Source: Saccharopolyspora flava (GTDB taxonomy: Bacteria > Actinomycetota > Actinomycetes > Mycobacteriales > Pseudonocardiaceae). Taken from it: 64,000 nt of DNA. This document shows, piece by piece, positions 26,712 through 36,071 of the stretch. The DNA is taken from contig NZ_FOZX01000010.1 of assembly GCF_900116135.1 (NCBI RefSeq), positions 62,001-126,000 on the forward strand, read 5' to 3'. The position numbers and the translations under genes are program-made. Each line of letters opens with the position of its first letter. The first letter of the stretch is position 1. The notes under the pieces are model-generated. The model was not told where the DNA came from. It ran no database searches and saw nothing but the letters and a program-made list of their open reading frames with translations.

Positions 26712-27584
26712 ATGCTCGACGATCTCGAGGCCGCCATCACCCGGCACATCGCCGCCGAGCCCGCCGTGCCGCGGCTGGCGCTGGCGGTTGTCGACGAGCC
26801 CGTCGTGCCCTTCGACGTGCTCTACGAACCGCTGGTGTGCTTCACCGCCAACGGGTCCAAGAGCGGTGTCGCCGGTGAGCGGAGCTGGACCGTCGGCCGA
26901 GGCGAGATGTTCCTCAACTCGCTCGTCATGCCCGTTACGGCCACCTTCGACGAACTGCCCTACCGCGCGGCGGTGCTCAGCCTCGACGGCGGAATGCTCG
27001 CCGACCTCGTGCTGGAGCTGGACCTGAGCGAGCCCGCGCGCACGACCCCCGGCGGGCAGATCACCGCACCCATGACCCCCGACATCACCGACGCGGTGAC
27101 CCGATGGGTGCGGCTGCTCGACACACCCGAGCACATCGGCCCGCTGGCCCACCGCGTCGAGACCGAGATCCTCTACCGCCTGCTCGTCAGCCCGCTCGGC
27201 CCGATGCTGCGCGACCTCACCTTGACCGACACCGCCGCGGCCCGAGTCCGCACGGCGGCGAGGTGGATCAGCGCCCACTTCACCGAACCGCTCACCGTCG
27301 AGGCGATCGCGGCGGTCGCCCACATGAGCACCGCGAGCCTCTACCGCCACTTCAAGACCGCCACCGGCATGAGCCCGCTCAACTTCCAGAAGCACCTCAG
27401 GCTCCAAGAAGCCCGCCGTCGCCTCCTCGCCGACGACACCACGGCGGCCCAGGTGGCAGAGGCGGTCGGCTACGTCAGCCCCACCCAGTTCAACCGCGAA
27501 TACCGCCGCGCCTACGGCCTCCCACCCGCCCAAGACGCGGCCCGCCTGCGCGGAGAGCTGGCCGGCACCGGACGGGTGGACTAG
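26712..27584 (+). CDS. AraC family transcriptional regulator
   Basis: 290 aa. N-terminal AraC_N-type cupin domain (roughly 10-160), C-terminal double helix-turn-helix with EPLTVEAIAAVAHMSTASLY, RHFKTATGMSPLNFQKHLRL and VAEAVGYVSPTQFNREYRRA. ATG 26712 has GGGGAG 5 nt upstream. It belongs to the common AraC/AKR divergent pairs in actinomycetes, in which the regulator responds to an aldehyde or other small molecule and switches on the aldo/keto reductase. Its stop overlaps the stop of the convergent cargo-like gene by 4 bp. Confidence 0.9.
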   Translation: MLDDLEAAITRHIAAEPAVPRLALAVVDEPVVPFDVLYEPLVCFTANGSKSGVAGERSWTVGRGEMFLNSLVMPVTATFDELPYRAAVLSLDGGMLADLVLELDLSEPARTTPGGQITAPMTPDITDAVTRWVRLLDTPEHIGPLAHRVETEILYRLLVSPLGPMLRDLTLTDTAAARVRTAARWISAHFTEPLTVEAIAAVAHMSTASLYRHFKTATGMSPLNFQKHLRLQEARRRLLADDTTAAQVAEAVGYVSPTQFNREYRRAYGLPPAQDAARLRGELAGTGRVD

Positions 27585-29329
27585 TTGCGATTCTCAGCCT
27601 CGTATTTGCGGTTCCAGGTTTCGTTCCGGAACTGCGCGAGTGTCTGGGGCCCGCCGACGCCGCTCCTCATGTCGACGAAGTAGAACCGATTGTCCCGGCC
27701 GAATCGCTCCTTCAGTACCTCGGAGTGATCCCCTCCCATGCCGACGTACCGGGTCCCGTTTCGTGCGGCGGCCTCCAGTGTTTCGACGAAGCGCTCGTCC
27801 CTGATCTTCTTCAGCTCAGCGGCCTTCTCGTTCGGCGACAGATCCTCCGGATTCCGTGCGCTGTCGGGGTTTTCGGGGGCGGCTCGGTGCAGTTCTTCGT
27901 TCACGAGGACTTCGAGGTACGTCGCCAGGAGTTCCCTGTACTGCTCGCTCTCCTCGCGGTTGAGTTCTTGGAACGCGTTGCCGATGTGGCCTTCGGCGGG
28001 GAGATCCTTCATGAATTTCTTGAGGCCCTTGTTATTCGCGGCATTCTTGTACGCGCTCTTCAGCTTGTTCTTGGAGAGAGGTGACCACTCCCTGGTCTTC
28101 ACGTCCTTGCCGTATCCCCAGGCCATCTTGAGGTATCTCTGCGCCGTGAGTCCGAAATGTGACCCCCTCTCCTTCGTGAGCGTTGCCAGGGTGGTCGGTC
28201 TATTCAAGATAGTGATCAAGAGGGACATGGCTTCTGCGAGCTTGGGATGCAGCGGTTCTGCGCCGTGTTGTGTGTAGTCGGCGTCAGGGTTGAGATCTAC
28301 GCCGTGAAACCGGTCGAGAACCGGGGAGAGTCCTGCGAGGTAGGCGGATTTGGTTTTGGAATCCTTGGAGAAACCGGTGGCGAAGGCCTCGTACACGAAG
28401 CTGTTCGACCCCACTGCGCGGAGCACGTCAGGAAGCGTGATGTCGGTGTGCTTCTCTCCCACCACGTTGACGCGGTCAGGATGGAATCGGAGCCAAGTGA
28501 GATCCGGTCCGTCTTCCAGGTGGCCCAGGTAGTCGGTCTTCCCGGTGGCGTGGTTCTCGAACTCTTCACGGGAGTCGTAGATGCGGACCTTGTCGTCTTC
28601 CGCGTGGGCCTTCATGGCGGGTGACAAGCCGTCCTCGGTGGGATCGACCCGCCTTCCTCCCACCCACGCCCATCGCTGAAGGGTGACGGGCGCGGGTGGT
28701 GCCGAGGGGGCGGCGTCCTCGTCGCGGGCGCGCTGCACCGGTGGTGCGCTGCGCATGGCTTCCGCGGCGTTGGCTTCGGCGGCGCGCTCGTAGGCGTCGG
28801 AGGGGTCGGACACCTTCACGCCGTCGCCGCGGTCGGTTCCGGAGACCGGCCCGGAGCGCTGCTGCAGCACGTGGGTGAGTTCGTGGGCGAGCGTGTGCTT
28901 CCCGGCGGCGGAGGTGTTGTAGTGCCCGTTCTGGAAGACGATGTCCGCACCGGAGGTGAAGGCCCGGGCCTCCACGGACTCGGCCGCGGCGTGCGCCGAG
29001 GGGCCAGTGTGCACCCGAACTTCGGAGAAGTCCGCACCGAGCCGGGTTTCCATCTCCGAGAGCACAGCGCCACCGAGCGGACGTCCCGGTTTGCGCAGCT
29101 CCTGCTCGACCGCGGAGCGCTGCACGCTGGTGTCCCGCTCCGCGTCGTCGCTCCGGCGGGAGAGCATCGCGGCCACGGCGGAGTTTCCGGCGGTGCGCTG
29201 CAGAGCCAGGATCGCCGCGGGCGCCGGGGCCATGCCGGCCGGAGGCGTCGTCGCCTGCCGTGCGTTGGCACCGGGCTGCGTGGTCTCGTGCTCGGCGCGT
29301 CCGGGTCGCCGGTGATCGTTCAGGCGCAT
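27581..29329 (-). CDS. DUF4157 eCIS-cargo-like protein with C-terminal GExH (TIKI/EreA-like) domain
   Basis: 582 aa in three parts. Residues 43-58, LQRTAGNSAVAAMLSR, form the N-terminal motif seen in eCIS-linked cargo. Residues 84-190 are DUF4157: LGADFSEVRVHTGPSAH and the metalloprotease-like HELTHVLQQ at 149-157. After a Pro/Ala linker and LQRWAWVGGRRVDP, the C-terminal region (about 225-582) has GEKHTD at 291-296 and GMGGDHSEVL near 530, the two His motifs spaced as in TraB/TIKI, ChaN and erythromycin-esterase-like proteins. The domain call is by motif only. It is soluble with no signal peptide. The 3' portion is less GC-rich than its neighbours, suggesting a swapped-in domain. No immunity gene is obvious. 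Confidence 0.85.
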   Translation of the reverse strand: MRLNDHRRPGRAEHETTQPGANARQATTPPAGMAPAPAAILALQRTAGNSAVAAMLSRRSDDAERDTSVQRSAVEQELRKPGRPLGGAVLSEMETRLGADFSEVRVHTGPSAHAAAESVEARAFTSGADIVFQNGHYNTSAAGKHTLAHELTHVLQQRSGPVSGTDRGDGVKVSDPSDAYERAAEANAAEAMRSAPPVQRARDEDAAPSAPPAPVTLQRWAWVGGRRVDPTEDGLSPAMKAHAEDDKVRIYDSREEFENHATGKTDYLGHLEDGPDLTWLRFHPDRVNVVGEKHTDITLPDVLRAVGSNSFVYEAFATGFSKDSKTKSAYLAGLSPVLDRFHGVDLNPDADYTQHGAEPLHPKLAEAMSLLITILNRPTTLATLTKERGSHFGLTAQRYLKMAWGYGKDVKTREWSPLSKNKLKSAYKNAANNKGLKKFMKDLPAEGHIGNAFQELNREESEQYRELLATYLEVLVNEELHRAAPENPDSARNPEDLSPNEKAAELKKIRDERFVETLEAAARNGTRYVGMGGDHSEVLKERFGRDNRFYFVDMRSGVGGPQTLAQFRNETWNRKYEAENRN

Positions 29330-29451
29330 GAACACCCCCGTTCCTCCGCGGCGGATCACCCCAGCGTCCCCGGGACGTGCGCGTTCGGGAACAGCCCGCC
29401 GGACGTCCTCGCGGGCAACGTGCTTGCCCCTTGAGGCCACTCGGTCTCGGG

Positions 29452-30942
29452 TCACGGGTGCCAGCGCAGGGCGAACCAGAGGTGCATTCGGGTTTCTGGG
29501 TCATCGAGGTCGGCGTTCAGGGCTTGTTCGATCTGCTTGATGCGGTGGCGGATGCTGTTTCGGTGGGCGTCCATTGTGGATGCTGTGCGTTCCCAGTTGC
29601 CGTGGTTGGCGAGCCACACCCGCAGCGTCTCCACGAGGTGGTTGGCAGGACGAGCGGCGTCGAGTTCGTGCAGGGGTGCGAGCAGGTGGGTGCTGAAGTC
29701 GGCGGCACTGCCCGGCTCGATGACGCCGGTGAGGCCGAGGTCCGCGTGCTCGGCGACCAGGGGAGTGCCGAGCCTGCGAGCGCGTTCGAGCAAGGACCGC
29801 AGCTCGGGGATGGCCTCCGCCAGCCCGTCAGCGGGCCGGGCCGTGCTGACGACGGCGAGCCAGCCGTGATCTCGCAGGGTTGCGAGGGTGTCGTCGCTGG
29901 GGAGAGTTCGGACGATCGCGTGCACGTCGTCCCCGTTCACGCGCACCAGCGGGGTTCCGAGGGTGGCGCTCAGCCAGTCGTACCCCGCTGCGGCGTCGGT
30001 CGGTCCCTTGCCGTGCGGCGTGGTGGCGACGACCCGGCACGGGCCCGATCCCAGCAGCTCGCGCAGGGACTCGGCCGTCTCCCCGAGCAGCAGGGCGGTG
30101 GTCGCGCCGCCCAGCAGCGCTGAATCCGTGCCCGCCCGGGCGGTCAGGCCGAACAGGGCCGCGCCGATCGCGAGGATCGCGCGGTCGGTGTCGCCGAACC
30201 GGTCGCCGCGCGCGGCCACCAGCACCCGGGCGGTGCCGGCCCGCGCGTAGACCGGCTGCGCGACCACGTAGCTCCCGTCGTCGAGTTCGGTCGCTGCGGT
30301 GCGGATGCCGCCGCCGGACACCTTCGCCACGAGCTCGTCCAGCTGCGCGGGCAGCACCCTCGGGGCGCCGTGCTCGGCCGTGCGTTCCCCGGCCGATCCG
30401 AGCAGCACGATCCAGCCGCGCAGCCACGCGGCGACGGCCTTCGCCAGTTCCGCGAGCCCGGCTGACGCCGCCCGGGTCAGCGCTTGCCGCGCGTCGTCGA
30501 GGTAGCGCTGCTCGCGCTGCCCGGCCTCGATCAGCTCGACGGCCACCGCCCGGTTGACCGCGAGGAACGGGGTTCCGGGGTCGATCACCAGCAGCGGAAC
30601 GCCGTGCCTGATGCACGCGTCGCGCAGCGGCTCCGGGAGCCGGTCGTGCCGGGGCGGGGAAATGCCGAAGGCCAGCGCGGTGATCCCGGCGTCCCGCAGC
30701 TCGCGGACGTAGGCGTCGACCTCCTGCTCGGGCTCCGGCAGGTCGACGCCCGAGGTGAGCAGCAGCTCGCCCCCGAGCAGGTAGGGCGTCGGGTCGCGCC
30801 GCTCGCTCACGTGCGCCCAGCGCACCGGCAAGTCCCGCGCCCCCGGCCGCAGTGAGCCGGGGACGACCTCGATGCCCAGCTCCGGGTTCTCGATGACGCT
30901 GCGGAGCGGGACGTGAGCGACGTGTGACGTGCCTGTGGTCAT
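29452..30942 (-). CDS. PucR family transcriptional regulator
   Basis: 496 aa. An N-terminal purine-catabolism-regulator-like domain (LRSVIENPELGIEVVPGS, YLLGGELLLTSGVDLP), a central GGDEF-like variable region, and the C-terminal PucR/CdaR helix-turn-helix in NHGNWERTASTMDAHRNSIR with HRIKQIEQALNADL. PucR-type regulators usually activate divergent operons for nitrogen-rich compounds. It is divergent from the symporter-ureohydrolase-decarboxylase operon at 31057, across a 114-bp A/T-richer spacer, and is the probable regulator of that operon. Confidence 0.92.
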   Translation of the reverse strand: MTTGTSHVAHVPLRSVIENPELGIEVVPGSLRPGARDLPVRWAHVSERRDPTPYLLGGELLLTSGVDLPEPEQEVDAYVRELRDAGITALAFGISPPRHDRLPEPLRDACIRHGVPLLVIDPGTPFLAVNRAVAVELIEAGQREQRYLDDARQALTRAASAGLAELAKAVAAWLRGWIVLLGSAGERTAEHGAPRVLPAQLDELVAKVSGGGIRTAATELDDGSYVVAQPVYARAGTARVLVAARGDRFGDTDRAILAIGAALFGLTARAGTDSALLGGATTALLLGETAESLRELLGSGPCRVVATTPHGKGPTDAAAGYDWLSATLGTPLVRVNGDDVHAIVRTLPSDDTLATLRDHGWLAVVSTARPADGLAEAIPELRSLLERARRLGTPLVAEHADLGLTGVIEPGSAADFSTHLLAPLHELDAARPANHLVETLRVWLANHGNWERTASTMDAHRNSIRHRIKQIEQALNADLDDPETRMHLWFALRWHP

Positions 30943-31056
30943 CTCGGCCAGAGTGTAGCGATTTCTTGGCTGAAAAATACCGGCGTAACAGGAGTTTCAC
31001 GGACCTACGGTTACCTGAACGCCGTCCCGGAACGCCGTGGGTGAAGGAGCGATGCC

Positions 31057-32502
31057 GTGTTCGTGGACTACCTCGTGATCGCGCTCTACATCGCCGGACT
31101 GCTCGGGATCGGCTGGGCCGGGATGCGCATGGCCAGGACCAGGAGCGACTACCTGGTGGCGGGCAGACGCCTGGGCACGTTCCTGTACTCGGGCACCATG
31201 TCGGCCGTCGTGCTCGGCGGCGCCTCCACGGTCGGCGGCGTCGCCCTCGGGTACGAGTCCGGCATCTCCGGGGCGTGGCTGGTCGGCACGATCGGCCTGG
31301 GAATCCTGGTGCTGCACGCGGTCTTCGCCCGCAGACTCGTGCGGCTGCGGCTCTACACCGTCTCCGAGATGCTGGACCTGCGCTACGGCGGCGGTGCCTC
31401 CAGCGCGGTCTCCGGCGTGGTGATGTGGGCCTACACCCTGATGCTCACCGTGACCTCCGTGCTGGCGTTCGGGAAGGTCTTCACGGCCCTGTTCGACCTG
31501 CCCGGCATCGCCGGCATCGCGCTCGGCGGCGGCATCGTCCTGCTCTACACGGTGCTCGGCGGGATGTGGTCGGTGACGCTGACCGACATGGCCCAGTTCG
31601 TGGTGATGACCATCGGATTCCTGCTGGTGCTGCTGCCGTTCGCGCTCACCGCCGCGGGCGGGTTCGACGGGCTCACCGCGCGGCTGGACCCGAGCTACTT
31701 CCAGGTCGACGCCATCGGCTGGGACACCATCGTCACCTACGTGCTGATCTACGGGTTCGGCCTGCTGATCGGCCAGGACATCTGGCAGCGCGTGTTCACC
31801 GCCCGCTCGCCGAAGGTCGCCACCGCGGGCGGGATCGGCTCCGGCCTCTACTGCCTGATCTACGCGGTGGCGGGCGCGCTGATCGGGACCGTGGCCAAGA
31901 CGCGCTACCCGGATCTGGCCAACGCCGACGACGCGTTCACCCGCATCGTCGAGGACCTGCTGCCCGCGGGACTGCGCGGCCTGGTGCTCGCCGCGGCGCT
32001 GTCGGCGCTGATGTCCACCGCCAGCGGCACCCTCATCGCCTGCTCCACGGTCAGCACCACCGACATCCTCGCAAGGCTGGGGCTGCGCAAGGGCAGCGGT
32101 GAGTCGGGCCTGCGCGCCAACCGGGTCACCACCGTCGTGCTCGGCGTGGCCGCGATCGCGGTGTCCATGCTGATCAGCGACGTGGTGGCCGCGCTGACCG
32201 TGGCCTACAACCTACTGGTCGGCGGCCTGCTCGTGGCGATCCTCGGGGCGCTGTTCTGGCGCCGGGGGACCAAGGCGGGCGCGCTCGCGTCGATGGCCGT
32301 CGGCTCGGTCGCGGTGATCGGCTCGATGATCGGGTACGGGCTGGAGGCCAACGAGCCGATCTACTTCGGGCTCGGCGCCGCCCTCGTCAGCTACGTCGTG
32401 GTGAGCCTGGCGACGCCGCCGACCCCGCAGCCGGTGCTCGCGGCCTGGGACGCCCGGCTCAGCGGCACCGACACCACCGACGACGTTCCGGCCGCCGTCT
32501 GA
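31057..32502 (+). CDS. Sodium:solute symporter (SSS) family transporter
   Basis: 481 aa, about 13 membrane helices. SSS hallmarks: SDYLVAGRRLGTFLYSGTM, VGGVALGYESGISGAWLV, and GQDIWQRVFTARSPKVA, which corresponds to the conserved G-x-D-x2-QR signature of the family. Sodium-coupled uptake is expected. GTG 31057 follows GTGAAGGAGCGATGCC, which provides the ribosome-binding site. First gene of an operon with a ureohydrolase (39-bp gap) and a ThDP enzyme (4-bp overlap), so the probable substrate is a guanidino compound, arginine or a related cation; this is inferred from context. Confidence 0.92.
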   Translation: MFVDYLVIALYIAGLLGIGWAGMRMARTRSDYLVAGRRLGTFLYSGTMSAVVLGGASTVGGVALGYESGISGAWLVGTIGLGILVLHAVFARRLVRLRLYTVSEMLDLRYGGGASSAVSGVVMWAYTLMLTVTSVLAFGKVFTALFDLPGIAGIALGGGIVLLYTVLGGMWSVTLTDMAQFVVMTIGFLLVLLPFALTAAGGFDGLTARLDPSYFQVDAIGWDTIVTYVLIYGFGLLIGQDIWQRVFTARSPKVATAGGIGSGLYCLIYAVAGALIGTVAKTRYPDLANADDAFTRIVEDLLPAGLRGLVLAAALSALMSTASGTLIACSTVSTTDILARLGLRKGSGESGLRANRVTTVVLGVAAIAVSMLISDVVAALTVAYNLLVGGLLVAILGALFWRRGTKAGALASMAVGSVAVIGSMIGYGLEANEPIYFGLGAALVSYVVVSLATPPTPQPVLAAWDARLSGTDTTDDVPAAV

Positions 32503-32541
32503 GCGTTCACCGAGCACGAAGCACGAGGAGGAATCCGAGAA

Positions 32542-33495
32542 GTGAGTGAGCAGTCCCCGATCGGCCCGGTCGATTCCTCGCAGGTCCCGCGGTTCGCCGG
32601 ATTCGCGACCTTCGCGCGGCTGCCGCGCATCGACGAGGTGGAGCGGGCGGACATCGCCGTGGTCGGCGTGCCCTTCGACACCGGTGTCTCCTACCGGCCG
32701 GGCGCCCGGTTCGGGCCTGCCGCGCTGCGGGAGGCCAGCCGCCTGCTGCGGCCCTACCACCCGGGACTCGACGTGTCGCCGTTCGCGCGGGCGCAGGTCG
32801 TCGACGCCGGAGACATCGCGCTCAACCCGTTCCACATCGGATCGGCCATCGAGACCCTGCAGGACGAAGCGCAGCGCTTCGCCGCCGCCGGCACGCGCAT
32901 GGTCACGGTCGGCGGCGACCACACCATCGCGCTGCCGCTGCTGCGCGCCGCCGCCGCGCAGCACGGTCCGGTGGCGCTGCTGCACTTCGACGCGCACCTG
33001 GACACCTGGGACACCTACTTCGGCGAGCCCTACACCCACGGCACCCCGTTCCGCCGCGCCTCCGAGGAGGGGCTGCTGGACACCAGCGCGCTCTGCCACG
33101 TCGGCACCCGCGGCCCGCTCTACGGCAAGCGCGATCTGGACGAGGACCGCAGGCTCGGCTTCGGCATCGTGACCTCCGGCGACGTGCTGCGCCGCGGTGT
33201 CGCCGACACCGTGGCGGCGCTGAGCGAGCGCATCGGCGACCGGCCGCTGTACATCTCGGTGGACATCGACGTGCTCGACCCGGCGCACGCACCCGGCACC
33301 GGAACCCCGGAGGCGGGCGGGATGACCAGCCGGGAACTGCTGGAGATCCTGCGCGGCCTGGCCGGTCACCGCATCGTCGGCGCCGACGTCGTCGAGCTCG
33401 CCCCCGCCTACGACCACGCGGAGATCACCGCGATCGCCGCCTCGCACGTGGCTTACGACCTGGTGAGCCTGCTGAGCCTGGGGGTGTCGGCATGA
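32542..33495 (+). CDS. speB: Ureohydrolase family enzyme (agmatinase/guanidinobutyrase-like)
   Basis: 317 aa binuclear-manganese ureohydrolase. All metal motifs are present: [22 protein letters not shown] (D-A-H-x-D) and [22 protein letters not shown]. The family removes urea from agmatine, guanidinobutyrate, guanidinopropionate or similar. The substrate loop cannot be read by eye; beside a 2-ketoarginine-decarboxylase-like ThDP enzyme, guanidinobutyrase (GbuA-type) is the most coherent guess, and the symbol given is for the family only. The start at 32542 (GTG) has GAGGAGGAATCCGAGAA upstream. It overlaps the next gene by ATGA. Confidence 0.9.
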   Translation: MSEQSPIGPVDSSQVPRFAGFATFARLPRIDEVERADIAVVGVPFDTGVSYRPGARFGPAALREASRLLRPYHPGLDVSPFARAQVVDAGDIALNPFHIGSAIETLQDEAQRFAAAGTRMVTVGGDHTIALPLLRAAAAQHGPVALLHFDAHLDTWDTYFGEPYTHGTPFRRASEEGLLDTSALCHVGTRGPLYGKRDLDEDRRLGFGIVTSGDVLRRGVADTVAALSERIGDRPLYISVDIDVLDPAHAPGTGTPEAGGMTSRELLEILRGLAGHRIVGADVVELAPAYDHAEITAIAASHVAYDLVSLLSLGVSA

Positions 33496-35129
33496 GCAGG
33501 ATCGGTGGTGACGTCGTCGTCGAGACGCTGCGGGCGCTCGGCGCGGGCACCGTGTTCGGGCTGCCCGGCCAGCACGCGCTCGGGCTGTTCGAGGCGCTGC
33601 GGCGCGCGCCCGACCTGCGGCTGATCAGCGCCCGGGTGGAGAACAACCTCGCGTTCGCCGCCGACGGGCACGCCCGCGCCCGGCTCGACGCCGACCCGCA
33701 CGGGCCGGTCCCGGTCACGCCGATGATCGTCTCGACCGGCCCCGGCGCGCTGCTCACGCTCGCTTCGCTGCAGGAGTCCCGCGCGGCCTCGGTGCCGGTG
33801 CTGGGGATCTCCAGCCAGATCCCGGTGGCCGGGCTGGGCGGCGCCCGGCGCGGGTACATGCACGAATTGCCGGACCAGAAGGCCGCTTTCGAGGGCGTGG
33901 TCAAATCCGTGCACACCGCCCGGTCGGTGAGCCAGATCCCCGCCGCGCTGCGGGCGGCGTGGGAATCAGCCGCGACCGCGCCGTACGGGCCGGTGTGGGT
34001 GGAGATCAGCGAGGACGTGCTGCTCGCCCCCGCCACCGGACCGGCGATCACGACCGCCACGGCGGCCCCCGCACCGCCGGCCCCGTTCGCGGACGAGGTC
34101 GCGGCCGCGGCCGACCTGCTGGCCTCGGCGCAGAACCCGGTGGTGCTCGCGGGCGGGGGAGTGCGCCGGGCCGGTGCGCACGCCGAACTGCTGGCGCTGG
34201 CCGAGGCGCTCCGGGCGCCGGTGCTGACCACGTTCGGCGGCAAGGGCGCGTTCCCGTGGCACCACCCGCTGTCCGGGCAGTCCTGGCTGGAGGACACCCG
34301 CTCCCGCGACTTCCTCGCCGACGCCGACGTGCTGCTGGTGCTCGGTTCCGGCCTCGGTGAGCTGTCCAGCACGTATCACACGCTGCGCCCGCGCGGCCGC
34401 CTCATCCAGGTGGAGGCCGACGCGGGCAAGCTCGGGGCCAACCACGAGGGACTCGGCCTCCACGCCGACGTCCGGCCGACCCTGCGAGCGCTGCTCGACG
34501 TCCTGCCGCGGCGCGCACCCGACGGCCGGGCCGAGAGCGCGGTGGCCGGACTGCTCGCCTCGGTGCGGGACCGCCTCGACGCGCAGCCGCTCGACCTGGA
34601 ACGACAGGTCATGTCCGACGTTCGCGCGGCACTGCCCAGCGGCGCGCCCTCCTTCTGGGACATGACCGTCCTCGGGTACTGGGCCTGGTCGGCGTGGGAC
34701 GCCGACGACGCACCGATGCACAGCGCGCAAGGCGCCGGTGGCCTCGGTTTCGCCCTGCCCGCCGCGCTCGGCGCGGCAGCCGCGGGCGCCGGTTCGGTGC
34801 TCGCGGTGTCCGGGGACGGCGGGGCGATGTACGGCATCGCGGAGCTGGCGAGCGCCGTGCAGCACCGGCTCGACGTCACCTGGCTCCTCGTCGACGACGG
34901 CGGCTACGGGATCCTGCGCGAGTACCAGACCAGCGCGTTCGGGCAGACCCACGCCACCGAGCTGGCCCGGCCCGATTTCGTCGCGCTGGCGCGCTCTTTC
35001 GGCGTCCCGGCGACGTTGTCCGATGTGGACTCGCTGCGCGCGGATCTCGCGGAAGCGCTCAGCGCTCCCGGGCCCGGCGTGGTCGTGCTGCCCGCGACCC
35101 TGCGGATGTTCGAACCCACTCACCTGTGA
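33492..35129 (+). CDS. ThDP-dependent decarboxylase (acetolactate-synthase-like; candidate 2-ketoarginine decarboxylase)
   Basis: 545 aa with the three ThDP-enzyme domains. Catalytic Glu50 is in [16 protein letters not shown]; the central domain has [12 protein letters not shown]; the ThDP/metal motif begins SGDGGAMYG (about residue 440) and ends [13 protein letters not shown], where the usual Asn-Asn is Asp-Asp. In Pseudomonas the arginine transaminase pathway uses an acetolactate-synthase-like 2-ketoarginine decarboxylase (AruI) and then guanidinobutyrase (GbuA); the 4-bp overlap with a ureohydrolase here suggests the same chemistry. The transaminase and guanidinobutyraldehyde dehydrogenase are not in the operon. 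Alternative: another 2-oxoacid decarboxylase. Confidence 0.85.
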   Translation: MSRIGGDVVVETLRALGAGTVFGLPGQHALGLFEALRRAPDLRLISARVENNLAFAADGHARARLDADPHGPVPVTPMIVSTGPGALLTLASLQESRAASVPVLGISSQIPVAGLGGARRGYMHELPDQKAAFEGVVKSVHTARSVSQIPAALRAAWESAATAPYGPVWVEISEDVLLAPATGPAITTATAAPAPPAPFADEVAAAADLLASAQNPVVLAGGGVRRAGAHAELLALAEALRAPVLTTFGGKGAFPWHHPLSGQSWLEDTRSRDFLADADVLLVLGSGLGELSSTYHTLRPRGRLIQVEADAGKLGANHEGLGLHADVRPTLRALLDVLPRRAPDGRAESAVAGLLASVRDRLDAQPLDLERQVMSDVRAALPSGAPSFWDMTVLGYWAWSAWDADDAPMHSAQGAGGLGFALPAALGAAAAGAGSVLAVSGDGGAMYGIAELASAVQHRLDVTWLLVDDGGYGILREYQTSAFGQTHATELARPDFVALARSFGVPATLSDVDSLRADLAEALSAPGPGVVVLPATLRMFEPTHL

Positions 35130-35147
35130 GCCGCGACCGCCCAACCG

Positions 35148-35983
35148 TCAGAGGATTTCCAGCGGTGTCGCCCGGTTCGGGGCCGGGAACCGGGCGTCGA
35201 GCTCGGCCAGGTCGTCAGGCGACAACCGGATGTCCAGCGCCGCGTGGTTCTGCTCGACGTGATCCCGGGTCGCGGCCTTGGGAATCGCGCACAGACCCTC
35301 GCCGGCCAGGACCCAGGCGATGGCGATCTGGGCGGGCGTGGCGCCGTGGCGCTCGGCGACCCGCGCCAGCACCGGGTCTCCGAGCACGCGACCCTGCTCG
35401 ATCGGCGAGTACGCCATCACCGGCATCTGCTGCTCCCGGCACCGGGGCAGCAGGTCGAACTCGATCCCGCGCCGGGTGAGGTTGTAGAGCACCTGGTTGA
35501 CGGCGCAGTCGCCGCCGCCCGGCTGCGCCCGCAGCTCGGCCATGTCGTCGGGGTCGAAGTTGCTGACCCCGAAGTGCCGGATCTTGCCGCTGTCGCGCAG
35601 CTCCTCGAACGCCTCGAGCGTCTCCGACAGCGGTGTCCCGCCACGCCAGTGCAGCAGGTAGAGGTCCAGGCGGTCGGTGTTCAACCGGCGCAGGCTGCGC
35701 TCGCACGCCTCGACCGCACCGCGCCGGGAGGCGTTGTGCGGGAACACCTTGCTGACCAGGAAGACCTCGTCCCGGCGCCCGTCGATCGCCTCGCCCACGA
35801 CCTCCTCGGCACCGCCGTCGCCGTACATCTCGGCGGTGTCGAGGAGACCGATGCCGAGGTCGAGCCCGTGCCGCAGCGCCGCGACCTCCGCCGCGCGCTC
35901 GGAAGCGTGCGCTCACCCATGCCCCAGGTGCCCTGCCCCAGCACGGGCAGGGCACCGCCGGACGGCAACGACAGGTGTCGCAT
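35148..35983 (-). pseudogene. Aldo/keto reductase gene broken by a 1-nt frameshift
   Basis: The 5' part (ATG 35983, with GGAGG upstream) encodes MRHLSLPSGGALPVLGQGTW then GMGER, the normal AKR start. The 3' part in another frame continues [20 protein letters not shown] then [17 protein letters not shown] and the full barrel ([51 protein letters not shown]) to the stop at 35148. The switch falls at about 35899-35910, consistent with one missing base; restoring it gives an uninterrupted 278-aa AKR. Either a recent frameshift or a sequence error. The catalytic Asp/Tyr region is downstream of the break, so a protein begun at ATG 35828 would lack the first two strands. Confidence 0.85.
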
Positions 35984-36005
35984 CGTTCGACCTCCGCTCT
36001 CGCCA

Positions 36006-36065
36006 GTTTTTCCTCGAATTGTCCGGGCAAAACGGACGTTGATCATGGGTGATTCGAGGAAAAAC
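36006..36065. repeat. Long inverted repeat D
   Basis: Perfect 14-bp arms GTTTTTCCTCGAAT (36006-36019) and ATTCGAGGAAAAAC (36052-36065), just after the stop of the minus-strand aminotransferase at 36072 and 19 bp before the start of the aldo/keto reductase. Also contains a TTGTCC/GGAC interior as in elements B, C and E. Confidence 0.8.
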
Positions 36066-36071
36066 CGTCCC

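Noticed and set aside
27581..29329. DUF4157 protein as an active zinc metalloprotease
   Set aside because: HELTH is present, but in this family the domain mostly marks cargo; a third metal ligand is not evident, so I do not assign protease activity.
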